Assembly: GCA_944739405.2 (NCBI GenBank)
Contig: OX123182.2
Span: 92,310,051-92,374,050 of the forward strand
Direction of reading: 5' to 3'
Origin: Euclidia mi
Taxonomy: Eukaryota > Arthropoda > Insecta > Lepidoptera > Erebidae
DNA length: 64,000 bases
The notes under the pieces were generated by a model. It had not been told where the DNA came from. It worked only from the letters and a program-made list of their open reading frames with translations, and did not search any database. This document shows positions 1-11,120 of this stretch, in pieces. The first letter of the stretch is position 1; each line of letters starts with the position of its first letter. Position numbers and translations under genes: made by a program.

Positions 1-750
1 TCACTATTCATCAATCCAGCTCATTTGTTGTGTGAGTGACTATTTATAAATTACTGCGCACACCTGTCTGCGTATAGACTCGAAACTTCCTACCCCTTTC
101 GTAACTTTAAGAGTGTTCGTAAACATTGTATAAAGTTATAATAGGGCTTTTCCATATGCCTACGTATGTGTTTGTTGGGAATGGACCCATCTGTTGTGTA
201 TTCTGTAAATCGTTTGAGCGCTGAGTCTATGGAATAGAACAACATTGCGACGCACTAACAAACTTTTTCGTTAAAACTTTTTGGACAATTCTCATGGTGC
301 AGTTTAACTTTCTTGCACATAGCGCACAAACTTTAATGCAGGGTGGGTAGAAATGGGTCTATAGTGCATTGTCTGTTTTTTTCGTCTGTAGATACGTAGA
401 TACCTCTTTGAACGCCAGAAGTGGATAAAGCCCTGCTATTTAAAATATTGATGACTTGAAGAGTTGTGCATAAGCTAGGTATTATAGGGTCATTCTCAGC
501 CGGCTCAAATAAGCGCGTCCAGGTCGAAATTCAGTACAAAATGGATAACTAACAACTTGATATTTTTTTCTATAATAGATAGGACTTCATATTAGGTGTC
601 GTAAGTATTATTTTTTAAATAAATAAAATGCAAGGGAATAAAAAAAAAGAAAACCTTGAAAATATTGACCTCGGTGCCGCGTCCGGCCCTCGGATTGCGA
701 AGGTTAATATTATAAATAGCACTGTTTAGCATGTGTTCACAAATAACTAA
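1..750. other. AT-rich spacer, no gene seen
   Basis: No open frame of convincing length or composition, no tRNA-like box and no long repeat was found here. A short A/T-rich stretch near 600-655 is followed by a small GC-rich patch at about 668-700 that may be debris of the element starting at 751. Confidence 0.6.
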
Positions 751-1728
751 ATTTCCGATGTGAGTTTACCAGCATTCCTGTCCTCGGTCCACGGCACTGC
801 AGAATTGACCAGGAAAATCTTAGCACCTACACTGGTCGATTCTGAGGTGCCGTGTGTGATCGATGCTGTGAATGCTTGGAGAATGGCTTGTCCAAACACC
901 GAGTTACCCCGAGACTTATCCTCTCAGAGGCAGTGGGACGGGCCGCTTTGCAGCGCAGTACGAGAAAATCTCCTAAGTACATCGTCCAATGCTGCAGAGC
1001 GTGCCCGTTTGCTGACTGTGGGAGAATGGGAATCGGGTCTCTAGCTTCAGGCACTGCCATCGTCCAATATAGGTACCATGTTGGACGATACGACTTTCCG
1101 CATCGCCGCTTGCCTCCGTTTAGCTGCGTCATGTGTTTCTCCGCATCGCTGTCCCTGTGGGGAGGCTGTCGACAGCCTTGGTCACCATGGCTTATCATGC
1201 AGCAGGAGCGCAGGTCGTATATCACGACACGGCAACCTCAATGACATACTTCGCCGGGCTCTTGTCACCGCTGGCGTTCCAGCCCAACTTGAACCTCAGG
1301 GGCTGGCACGTGACGATGGCAAAAGACCAGACGGTATGTCTTTACTCCCATGGAAGTTGGGTAGGCCTTTGGTGTGGGACGCAACGTGTGTCGATACCCT
1401 CGCGCCATCTCATCTTCCTGGTACAGCGGGTTGTGCGGGCGCTGCTGCTGCTACAGCGGAGACCTTCAAACGGCGCAAATACGCAAACCTAGTAGGGGAT
1501 TACGTATTTGAGCCGTTTGGGGTCGAAAAGTTGGGGCCATGGGGTCCAAGTGCAAGATCTCTCTTTAGAGATCTCGCAAAGAGACTGGTCGACGCCTCGT
1601 GTGACCAGAAGGCTGGGGTGTACTTGGCCCAAAAGTTAAGCATTGCCATACAACGTGGCAATGCTGCCAGCGTTCTGGGCAGGCTCCCAGTCGACGGCGA
1701 TGTGGAGGACTTTTATGACGCCCTCTAA
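751..1728 (+). pseudogene. C-terminal nuclease-like module of a reverse-transcriptase mobile ORF, broken
   Basis: One reading frame runs from the last upstream stop at 748-750 to a TAA at 1726-1728. It is broken only by a TAG at 1042-1044, at a place where I recall relatives having tryptophan. Visible in order are a Cys/His cluster (CPCG...HHGLSC, about 1150-1205), a KRPDG motif near 1325, WDATC near 1378, and a C-terminal block QKLSIAIQRGNA near 1635-1665. The PD followed about 15 residues later by an Asp resembles the (K/R)PD...D signature of restriction-like endonucleases in R2-type LINEs; that match is my inference. I recall this module at the C-terminus of reverse-transcriptase-bearing ORFs in many invertebrates, but no reverse transcriptase lies upstream here, so this is a truncated remnant. 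A TATA/AATAAA-rich tail follows to about 1830. Confidence 0.6.
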
Positions 1729-2097
1729 ATTATTTTCTGTATATATTTCATGGGATAGTATTTTAAAATTTAAGTTAAGTTTAGTTAAATACCTAAATAA
1801 TTTTATGTACATTGATATGAAATAAATAATCTTATGTACTAGATAGTTATTTGTGCAATGTATAATATTGCTACATCATTATAGGCTATACTAAACAAGT
1901 TACAACTGATTGTCTTCGCATCCGAAGTTTAGAGTTGATATCAGTGGCGCGCACCGATCTGTTCATAAATCCTGTATTTTAGGGAGTTCGAGACTATTTG
2001 CTAGAGTAATACGAACAATTAGTAGTGCCGCGTCAGTTGTAAGGATGACATGTCTGTGCGTCTCCGTACAACTCTTTTATTAAGGTTCTTAGTCGTA
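1729..2097. other. AT-rich spacer, possible 3' tail of the preceding remnant
   Basis: AT-rich sequence with AATAAA-like signals near 1795 and 1820. No coding or structured element was recognised. Confidence 0.5.
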
Positions 2098-2436
2098 TTC
2101 GGTGGCTTGGTATATCCTTAAAATTGATTTCGGTGAATTCATTTTATCTACAACTATTTAACTTAAAATGTTTAAACTATACTAATCGTATGTCTTATGT
2201 TTATTCGATTCCAATAAAAAAGATTAATATAAAAAAATAGTGTTAATATTTTTTTTTAAATTATAGGATTTTGCTAATTATTTTGATTTTAGCGGCATTG
2301 ATTTCGGTGTTTTCGGTGGAAATAAGTGCACCGAAATCAATGTTAAAGTCACCGAAATCATACATTAGTTATTTATTTACATTTAAAGATTATTTATTTA
2401 ACTTTCTCATCACCTCTCATGTTGTTTTAAGCATTT

Positions 2437-2466
2437 TGGCATAATCACAATACTGTGATTATGCCA
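2437..2466. repeat. Perfect 13-bp hairpin
   Basis: TGGCATAATCACA and its exact reverse complement are separated by the 4-base loop ATAC. No promoter, poly-T run or coding context explains it. It could be a small foldback tip or a structured RNA. Confidence 0.7.
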
Positions 2467-2557
2467 GATTAAAAAAGGGAGTGAAATCAGTGCAGCTAAT
2501 TCTAATAAACCTCAAATTTCATCGAACATTCTAATTAAACCTGGTAGGTTTGCTATT

Positions 2558-2758
2558 TTGTTGACCTTGCTGATGAATTCTATGAAACCAAGCAGCACCT
2601 GGCCCATACCTAAACATCAGACATTGAATTGCACGAAAATGATAGATTCTGGACGCATGTGTCGTCAAAATATTACTCCGATAGTAATGAATGAAGTTAC
2701 ATTCTCTAACATTGACAGCAGTGACGAGGAATATAACATTTTTTTAATTCAGGATTGA
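2558..2758 (+). other. Short unrecognised ORF with acidic C-terminus
   Basis: An open stretch of 66 codons that can be read back a few codons upstream of 2558. It ends with an acidic SSDEEY-containing tail. I do not recognise a domain. It sits inside the motif-rich region at 2098-3610 and might be the last exon or decayed end of a transposase. It could equally be chance, since a frame shifted by one base also reads open for part of its length. Confidence 0.2.
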
Positions 2759-3183
2759 AAACTTGAATGATTATAAAGGTTTTATAAGCTTTATTACATC
2801 GTTAATTTAATGCTAGGTGCTTAATATACCTAAAACTATTTTCATCGTGTTGCAACCAAAAGGCAATGTAATATTTTTAATACAATTACAAATATTATTA
2901 GTCAAATAAGTGCCTTCTAGATAATTGTTGATGTTTTTGAAAGACCGATTATAAGCGATTTTAAAATAATAATTAAATTATTATCTGTGATTAAGATAAA
3001 TCTCAACGAACACTTCAGATTTGTTTAAATTCCTGTATTGTCAGTTTTAACGACTACCTGCTACTTTTATTAAAAGTTAATGTAATAATTTAACGCTTCC
3101 TTCCAAAGTTGATTCTTGTAAAATTTCTTATATGTTAATAAATGGGGCTTTAGTCTCGGTAAAATAAAATGGTTTATTGTATA

Positions 3184-3435
3184 ATTACCTAACCTGCAAT
3201 TTCTTACCTAGTACGTATCATACGTATCTACGTAGGTAGTAGAACTCAAGCAGTTAAAACATAGGGATATTATAATAGTCTTCAGATTATAAATTATTTG
3301 ATATGTTTGATTACCTAACCTGCAATTTCTTACCTAGTACGTATCATACGTATCTACGTAGGTAGTAGAACTCAAGCAGTTAAAACATAGGGATATTATA
3401 ATAGTCTTCAGATTATAAATTATTTGATAAGTTTG
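3184..3435. repeat. Tandem duplication, two 126-bp units
   Basis: Unit 1 (3184-3309) and unit 2 (3310-3435) are the same 126 bases with a single visible mismatch (GATAT versus GATAA just before each unit's end). Each unit contains an imperfect internal palindrome around TACGTA...TACGTAGGTA. Near identity in decaying AT-rich DNA points to a recent duplication, or an assembly artefact. Confidence 0.9.
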
Positions 3436-4119
3436 ATTTCGGTGATAAGAATAATGATTACAGTGGACACCATTTAAAGAAAATTGAATTCCTACTTATC
3501 CATTCAGCCTATGTTGTTCCCTCTACTACTAATATGTTTTAAATTAAATTTAGATTTGATATTTCATGCTAATAATGCCTAAATTAGCAAAAAAAGAATT
3601 ACCACCGAAGTCAACCAAATAATGAGTAACCTGATAATTAACCTAAAATATATAAAATGTAAATCTTAAGTATAATTTCTATTGAATACATACTGATATA
3701 AAACATCACATTAATGGTAACATCAACGCTTACATCGCTTGGTAATGACCAATACTAGCATTTGCTGAAAAGTAATTAAATGTAAATTCCTTCGAAACCG
3801 GAAGATGTATTTAGCACAGAGGCACTATATGCATTTGTCTTAGACGTACAATGTTGTGTTTGGGCATTGTCTCCGTACTGAGAATACTAATTGAAACATT
3901 CATGTACTCCAATGTGTACATTGTGCTCGAAGCTTGCTGCGAATAATGTTGGACAAGCGTCATTGGGAATTTATTACGCAATCTCGTATTTTCTTCCTTT
4001 TTGCTTTAAAGCATTACCAAAATTTAATCATGGTTCATTTGTTTTTTTAACTATTAATTTCAGTTCAACCCAAGTAAGTAGTTTTAGAAACAATGATTAA
4101 AAAGCAAATATTTAATTTT

Positions 4120-4310
4120 TTCTGCAATTCTGTATAGCAAGAAGCAAACAAAGATTCGAACAACGGACACAGAGCAAGTGCATCCGAAATAACGCCGCCA
4201 CAAAGTGCTCTCACGCGTGGGGATCGAACCCAAAACACTCGGCGCAGCGTGAAACGGCGGGACGGATACTACGCCATACATACGGTCAGCCAAGAAGTGG
4301 CCCAGTTTTA
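4120..4310 (-). mobile_element. tRNA-derived SINE
   Basis: Read on the minus strand, the sequence has an A-box-like TGGCGTAGTA (near 4270) and a B-box-like GGGTTCGATCCCC (near 4220-4231), about 45 bases apart. These are the internal RNA polymerase III promoter elements of a tRNA-derived SINE. The body continues towards lower coordinates into a T/A-rich end near 4120. The ends and any target-site duplication were not resolved. Confidence 0.7.
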
Positions 4311-5135
4311 ATTGTCATCAAAATAACGCTAAATTTAAGTTGGACCTGTCAGAAACTTGAAGTATAACTAATATACTGTACGGTATTTTCAAGTTGACTA
4401 TACAGTCAACAACCAGAATTACTCTAGATTAAAACCTTTAAAGATATTTTTAAGGAGGTAGTTATAGTTTTCAACTTACCATTTTTTTTTAATTATTGCT
4501 TCTTAAAATTTTGCTTTCGTTTATTTATAGTATAATTAGTTTTCATACACTTAAGACTTACTTAATTGAATTCCAAACCATATTTAGTCCTAGTTTTATT
4601 ATAAAGTCCTAAGAGTAGTGCATCACAACTATAATACGTTAGAATCAAACCTGCTACCATAGCCTAACCATACACCATGTTTAACAAGCATTCTCCGTAG
4701 TATACAGAATATATTCTATTTCATTTGCTTTTAAACCAAGCTTATTACGTTATTAAATTGTCCTAAAACCCGAGTGATGAGAAACGTTGAATGTAAAAGC
4801 GTTTATTTTATGAGTTCGAGTGAGCCTTCTTTCACAAAATTTCGTCTCATACAAAACATTATCTCGCGTACTAAATATACGGCACGTAATTTATTTCTTT
4901 TTAAATAGATTGCAATGACCTTATTTTAGTGACTTTGAAATGGAAATACTTAATTGTCCATTTAATTTTAGACTTCATTGTTGTATTACGACCGAAAGAA
5001 AAGAGAAATAATATCGCTTTTTAATATTAAAAGAGTTGCCTAATGGTATAATGAATTTTATTAATATTAAAACATTCAAAAAAGCTTTTACTATTATTAT
5101 TATGTTTCTCTTTTCCACGGGTATTGTTCTAAGTC
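4311..5135. other. AT-rich spacer, nothing recognised
   Basis: No convincing coding, repeat or RNA signal was seen. Confidence 0.5.
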
Positions 5136-5850
5136 GTCAAAACAATTCCCGGCCCTTTGGAAGGCTTACACGGGGACATGGGTCCAACGTGCAGAGGCCC
5201 TTAGAGATTTTTAATCTAAAATGGGATGAGACACATGCCGGGGAGCCTCCACAACTGCACTACTGAGTACAGCTATGGACTAGCCGCAGCAAATGTAGGA
5301 CTATTGCAATGATGTGGAGTCTAATTTACTGGTTTATGGGGATGGGTGTTAAATGGACTGGTAATAATGATACTATGGATAACAAACGGCACCTGCCAGT
5401 GATACTCCTATAGCATCCGTTCGCGTGGCAGGTGGTGACTCGCCAACTCACTTGATGGGCCCTCTCTAAACAGCCACCCAAAGCAAACAAACTCTGCCAT
5501 AAAGGCAGCCAGAGGGCAACACCGGTGCGAGTGGCTAGGGGTGTCGAGCGGTGCGGCACCGGTTTCGCCATCGCGGGCCTCGTGACAACGGAGGCCCGGA
5601 GCGGGTTTCCCCGTAGTTACGCCCTTGAGAATGACACTTCCACCCCCGAGCTAATATCTCTTGCGGCTTCCCTGTGGCCGGCCGACCAAGGCAAGCCAGA
5701 GTTGAGAGTCCTGCGGGCACTCTTGGAAATTCTCTCCGGCCAGCCAATAAAGGCAAGCCCTGAGAGGCCCTGACCGACTCTCTGAAGCATTCGGGACCGC
5801 AGTGTCGCCAAACACATTCAGCTCGCCACAAAGCTGCCCTGCGGTTGTAA
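5136..5850. other. GC-rich block of unknown origin
   Basis: This block is conspicuously richer in G+C than the DNA on either side. It has several overlapping open stretches on both strands (for example plus 5525-5773 and minus 5535-5831), none of which I recognise. The abrupt composition change and the lack of a host-like gene suggest a 5' or untranslated part of a LINE or another mobile element. That is inference; no element end or duplication was identified. Confidence 0.35.
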
Positions 5851-5950
5851 GCTTTCTTTTCATCTTGTAATACATTTTTTGTTTATATTACACGATGAAG
5901 GTGATGTTTGAAAGCTGTTACTCTGCCCTCTAAGATTGCGTTAGTCTCAT

Positions 5951-6451
5951 TGTCTAGAGTTGCCGTAGGCAGGCAGGAATTGTTCAGAGTGCGCAGTGGA
6001 AGTTGTAATACATCTGCCTGACTACGACAAGACAAGGATCCAGACACAATGCACTGCGTTGCACAGTGATGAGTTCAAAGAACATGCAAGTTACAACTAT
6101 CAATATTAATTAACTTATCAAATCTTCACTGATGCTCCTGATAATGTTCTTGAGTGGACATATAAGATTAACTCATAATTTTGGCCAAAATAACAAGAAA
6201 ATCGTTATAAATACCACAGGGTCCAGTTTGGCGTCCTTCATCAGCGAAGTCGTAGGGCACCAACCACGTGCACGTTGGCGGATTCACAATTTTACAAATG
6301 TCCAATAGTTCACAATGTCTTTTATCACAAATAACAATTCGCGAAGCTACAAGGACGAGCTTTTCAAAAGGCGATCAATTTATATCAATAACAAAACCAC
6401 GCGAGACAGACCAAACGGTGTGAGCGCAACCATTTTTCCGAAACGGGCACA
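5951..6451 (-). repeat. BEL/Pao 3' LTR
   Basis: Matches 11847-12306 almost throughout. It carries about 41 extra bases near 6000-6045 that the other copy lacks. On the minus strand it starts near TGTGCCCG and ends ACTCTAGACA. The upper edge abuts the truncated integrase directly, so the boundary at 6451 is approximate. Confidence 0.85.
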
Positions 6452-7401
6452 AAGACAAACAAAACACACAAGTAGGCCTTAACAGTCTTGCTGTTTCGAA
6501 GTGTCGACGTTTTCACCAAAAAGGGACCAGCGAAGTCCGTGCCAACACCGTCAAACGTCCTGCTCTCAGTTACGCGATCTGCCGGTAAGTCTCCCATCAA
6601 GGGCTGCATGGTAGAAGCCTTGAGTTTATAGCAAGGGATGCAGCGAAAGACTACACTCCGAATAATTCTTCGGGCATACAAAATCCAAAACTCGCGTTGT
6701 AAAATGTCCAAGAGCGCATTACAACCAGCATGCGAATTTTTAAGGTGACGATCAGTTACCAACAAGCGTAGCAAATGACCGTCCTTAGGTAACAACAGGG
6801 GGTGACGTGACCCGTAAGGGAGGTTGGCGTTCTTGAGACGCCCTCCAACGCGCAAGAGACCCGTATCGTCCAAAAAGGGGTTCAATTTAGATACAGCTCC
6901 CGACAATTTCGGTTTCCCTGACTTAAGGATAGCAATCTCCCTCTCAAAATGCGCCAATTGCACAGAACGAATCCAAAAGGTGAGAGACTCCTGTCGTTTC
7001 TGTTGTGGGTGCCTAAAATTAAAAACAAAACGCTTTATCCAAGCAGTAACACCTAACAACTTATCGAAAGAGCTGTAACGGTTCAACAAAAAATCGGGGT
7101 CCAAGGCGCATTCCACCTTCTCAAGAGCGAGTGTTCGTAGACCCGGCAAATTAGAAGTATTCAAAACTGGCGTTCGAGGCCAATCAATTTCTGGTCGACT
7201 CAACCATTTTGGACCCCACCACAGCGAATGACCTATCAAACTAGGCGTCAAGCATCCGCGCGAGGCACAATCAGCGGGGTTGAGCTCACCTGGCACGTGT
7301 CTCCAAACAAGCTTGACTTCAGATTTTTGGGTTTGGGAGACGCGATTAGTGACAAATACCTCCAAGGTGTGGACAGAAGCCTTCAACCAACAAAGAACAA
7401 T
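6452..7401 (-). pseudogene. BEL/Pao RNase H tail and integrase, 3' part deleted
   Basis: Continues in the frame of the preceding RNase H after the stop at 7402. It contains the integrase zinc-binding region (HLKNSHAGC... and CIPC, about 6630-6760) and the first catalytic Asp in GTDFAGPF near 6530. The coding sequence then runs straight into the LTR at about 6451, so the second Asp and the Glu of the catalytic triad and the whole C-terminus are missing. The loss looks like one clean internal deletion ending at the LTR edge. Confidence 0.85.
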
Positions 7402-8918
7402 TTAGCTGTCTGTCCAGGCGTAGGTCCCATTAATACAAATGCTTTGCAAACCCAAGGTGCTGGACACGTGGTTCAATAAGCGTACAAGTAGGGCTGCTCC
7501 CGAGAGCTCCAATTTTGGGATGGTCAGAGATGTCCGAAGGGGCGCAACCTTGCTCTTCGCCATGATCAGGGAAACCCTCACCTGACCTGAGGCACTAACT
7601 GTGCGCAAGTACACCACGGCCGCGTGACCACGTTCCGAGGCATCACAAAACCCGTGAAGGGTGGCCTTGTACTTCCCGGGAGGAAGGATGGGATGAGACA
7701 AGGAGATCTCGTTGATGGCAGAAAGTGAGGATACAAAAGAGATCCATTCCTCAACAAGAGTACCGTGTAGAGGTTCATCCCAGGTCAACCCTGCTGTCCA
7801 AAGCTTCTGCAAGAAGCATTTTGCCCAAAATATAACAGGACAAATCCAACCGTTAGGATCAAAGGTTCTGGCGACAGTAGACAATACAAGACGTTTAGTC
7901 CAAGAACAAGGCAATTTCAAGTCTACGTTATACGTAAAGATGTCTTGGACTGGTCTGTACTGAACGCCGAGAACAGCCATCATGGCGGGGTTGTCAACAA
8001 TCTCAAATAGATGTGGATCTTGCTGATGATCCTCTGGCAAGCCTTCCAAAAGCGCTGGTGAGTTGGAAATCCATTTGCGCAACTCATAACCAGCGGAGGC
8101 CAAAATACCTATCAATTCGTCCCGCAGGAGGAGCGCCTCGTCCGGTGTGGAGGCGCCAGAACAAATGTCATCCACGTAAATATCGTCCTTCGGGATCGTC
8201 CTTCACGGTCTGCGAGCTCCCAAAGAGAACGTATTGCCAAGTAGGGGCTCGACCTCAGCCCGTACGTATTGGTATTGAGCTCGTAGACGTCCGTGGGATC
8301 GCGAGGATTCTCTCTCCAAAGGATCATCTGGAAACGACGGTCATCAGGGTGGATAATCGTCTGCCTGAACATCATTTTTATATCGGCTACAAAGACAACC
8401 TGATGTCGTCGGAAGCTGGTGATGACGTCACAAAGGTCCTTGACCAACTTGGGACCAGAATGCAACCACTGGTTCAAGGCTACGCCTGTTGAAGTCTGCG
8501 CAGAACCATCAAACACTGTGCGCAGCTTGCCAGTCGATGGCTTCAATACCGCATGATGCGGGAGAAAGTAGTGCTCTACCGAACGCCAATCCAAATTTGA
8601 CACAGACATGTGTCCCAATTGTTCATATTCTCTCATGAACTCAATGTACTTCTGTATGAGCTCCGGATCACGACCCATACGACGCTCCATAGCCAACAAT
8701 CGCTTTTCGGCTAAAGGTCGTGACTCACCAAGAGGAGGCCGAACAGTCAGAAAAGGTAGCCTCGTAATGATCCGACCAGAACGGAGTCGACCAGTGTTGT
8801 TCTGGAAGAACAGCTCGCACTCCTCATGTTCTGGATTCAAACGGGCAGCTTGAGGGGGCTTCTCTACCTCCCAAAACCTCTGAACAGCATCTGAGAGAGC
8901 GGAGCCTACAGCCAACAA
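7402..8918 (-). pseudogene. pol: BEL/Pao reverse transcriptase and RNase H, broken
   Basis: From 8918 the minus strand encodes the polymerase fingers and palm (HHAVLKPSTGKLRTVFDGSA, VFVADIKMMFRQ). Near 8190 a short near-tandem duplication (GAAGGACGAT twice) accompanies a frameshift. The frame starting at 8175 resumes with YVDD, the catalytic pair of the polymerase. RNase H follows, with CDAS near 7650, PKLEL near 7520 and AWTDS at the end. An in-frame TAA at 7402-7404 then cuts RNase H. The same frame continues at 7401, so this is a nonsense change rather than the real end. Confidence 0.88.
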
Positions 8919-9827
8919 ATTATCAAGTTCACTTGGAGGGGGTCCCTAGGTACAGGTCCCATCAAAGCAAATCCAAATATGGTTGGGATGGCAGTCAAAC
9001 CATTTGGCACCAAGAGCCGTTTCCCACCAATCAAAATTCCACCGAGGACATCAGAGCCAATCAACAAGTCGATTTGTCCTGGTGTGTCAAATTTGGGGTC
9101 TGCCAGATCCAATCCCGATGTCAAATTCACCACAGCAGCAGGTAGCTGCTTCTGTGGATGCATACCCAAAATATTCTTCAGCACAATAGCCGAGGTTTTA
9201 ATCCTCGGGTGTGAAGATTCAACAGGGGCAAACAAAACCTTAACTTGCCCTTCAACATTAGAGGCTACGTCACCTATTCCCCGTATACAATTTGGAAAAG
9301 AGCCCATATTTAATTTAACCTGCCCTACCAAATAAGTGGAAACAATGCAACCTTGTGAACCTGTGTCCAATATAGCCCGGACAACACAGAGGTCCCCGTG
9401 GGTCCCCAGACCCTAACAGCAACCGTTAGTAGGATAACGGTCTTAATGGGGGTGGTTGGCGTTATAGGGCAGGAGTCAATGACCTATTGTTGCCTGGGCG
9501 GCGACCGTTGGCCAGGACCAGGCAAATCAAAATGAGGGTGCGGCTTGAAGTCCTCAAAGGCGCGATGACTTGATCCGCGTGCCATCTGTGGGGGGTCATA
9601 ATGACGCAACCGCCCAAAACGAGGTGGGCGCGAGTCAAGGCGGGGACGCTCCGCCAAAGGAGGGGAATACCTGGGGCAGCAGTCATGGTGCTGGTGACGC
9701 TGAACAGCATATTCAGGTGCGCGAGAGAGAGGAGGCGTGCGCACGCTACGGTTCTCCAAGTGGGGTGAGCGGCGATCAGTTTAGCGAGGCGACTCTCGAC
9801 TACGCACCGGTGAGCCTCGGCTGCCAC
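8906..9827 (-). pseudogene. BEL/Pao linker and retropepsin (A17-type), broken
   Basis: The part below about 9390 is an aspartic protease: the catalytic LDTGS lies at about 9355-9370 and an IGSDVLGG stretch follows about 95 residues later, as in peptidase family A17 of BEL/Pao. Upstream, 9462-9827 holds overlapping, shifted frames of a Pro/Arg/His-rich gag-pol linker. A frameshift near 9385 separates linker from protease. A one-base change in a C-run near 8910-8920 shifts the frame again into the reverse transcriptase. Confidence 0.8.
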
Positions 9828-9906
9828 CTTGAAAACACCCGCCCGTGCGCGGCGTCGGCTGGTTGGACAAGCGGCCTACCTCTCTGGTATTCATGCAGAG
9901 AATGTC

Positions 9907-11120
9907 CTAATGCTGTCCTCCACAGTGAGGACAGGGGCGAGAGTTTGGGCAGTCTCGCTGGTAGTGGGACCCCAAGCAAGAGAAGCAAAGGCGGCGGGCA
10001 TTCGCGATGCGCCTACGAGAGGCGACATGCAGGTCCAAAAATGCCCTGCAACTGGCCGTTCTGTGCCCCGTGACCTTGCAGTAAGAGCACTCCGCTGGGT
10101 TCTGCGTGACTGCAAAGCGAGGAGGGCGCCGGTCAACATTGGCTCGGGTGTGAACGCAAGCCTGCTCCTTGACCTTGGGCGGCTGCGACTTAGCCGGCGT
10201 GTCACCACCGGAGTTGTCCAAGACCCGGCACTCATCCTCGAGAAACCTCTCCAGGTCAGCAAAGGGGGGCAGATGGGTCGCGCTATCCCCACCAAAGCGC
10301 TGTTCAAAACGCGACCTCAGGTCAGCAGGCAGCTTTTTCAGCACAATGTGCACCAATAGGTAGGACCATTGGTCCACGGGCAGGTCCAAGCACTTAAGTG
10401 CGTTGATTGCCACCAAAAGCGGGTTCAAAAGTTGGGTGCGCAATCCAAAGACCTGGGTGAGCGTGGGCAAACTCAAAATCTGTTCAATATGCGTGTCGGC
10501 GAGGCCACGTTTGTTATGGTACCTACGGGTAATTAAGTCCCGAGACGAGGCGTACCAGACGTACGCCTCGTCAGACACGGGCAGATGCTGGATGAGGCCC
10601 TTGGCCTCCCCATCCAGAACCGACATCAAATAGGCCAATTTTTGTGCCGGCCGAAGGTCAGCCCTGTCATCGACCAGGCTGTCAAACAAATTAACGAAGC
10701 CCAGGTAGCTTCCTAGGCAGCCATCGAAATGCGGGAGGTCTAAAGTAGGAAGCCTACTCACCAATCCCGGTGCTGTCCTAGGAAGCTCCTGCTTCAAGCC
10801 GGGTTGCCCGTCCCTCTCGGCAATCTACTGTCTTGCACAGTTGGAGACAGCATCATACAGGTCTAAGACCTGGGCATAATCTTCGCTGACTTTATTTCGC
10901 TGGTAAGCGGTGAATTCATTAACTGACACTTCGAGACAGCAAGCGCTGAAGTGCGGCATTGCTGTTCCACACTTGCCAGGCGATCATCGATCCGCTCATA
11001 CCTTTGTAGTAAGGCCTGCTGGCGATCAGGCCGGTTCACCAAGGCACTGGCCGAGGCAAACCAGCGCAAATCTGATGCAATAGCACCAGCAGCCGCACGC
11101 AAGTCCTTGATAGCTGACAT
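9907..11120 (-). pseudogene. gag: BEL/Pao gag (DUF1759-type) with zinc knuckles, broken
   Basis: The start ATG at 11120 opens an 85-codon piece that shifts frame near 10863-10920. The main part then passes a TAG near 10828 and runs in one frame from about 10797 to a stop at 9907. The central part, with HFDG, a long helical run and KLAYLMSVLDGEA, is the DUF1759 capsid-like region of BEL/Pao gag. The C-terminus has zinc-knuckle Cys/His spacing (CSYCKVTGH...C, CFSCLGSHYQRDC, CPHCGGQH). Beyond 9907 a frameshift leads into a Pro/Arg/His-rich linker. A capsid could not be made from this copy as it stands. Confidence 0.85.

Larger units (their letters stand above)
2098..3610. repeat. Region with recurrent GATTTCGGTG / CACCGAAATC motif
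   Basis: The decamer GATTTCGGTG or its complement recurs in otherwise AT-rich DNA. It is seen at 2126-2135, 2300-2309, 2329-2338 (inverted), 2349-2358 (inverted) and 3435-3444, with partial forms near 2098, 2311 and 3602. The pair at 2297-2309 and 2329-2341 forms a perfect 13-bp inverted repeat around a 19-nt loop. Recurring short motifs in both orientations are what subterminal repeats of a DNA transposon look like, but no terminal inverted repeat or transposase was recognised. Confidence 0.4.

Noticed and set aside
3184..3435. CRISPR-like or satellite array
   Set aside because: Only two contiguous units without spacers.
3891..4293. Two short open frames (plus and minus) as genes
   Set aside because: No recognisable motif, overlapping the SINE, and no better than chance in AT-rich DNA.
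5326..5875. Several overlapping open frames as host genes
   Set aside because: Open on both strands in GC-rich sequence, unrecognised, no start or exon context.
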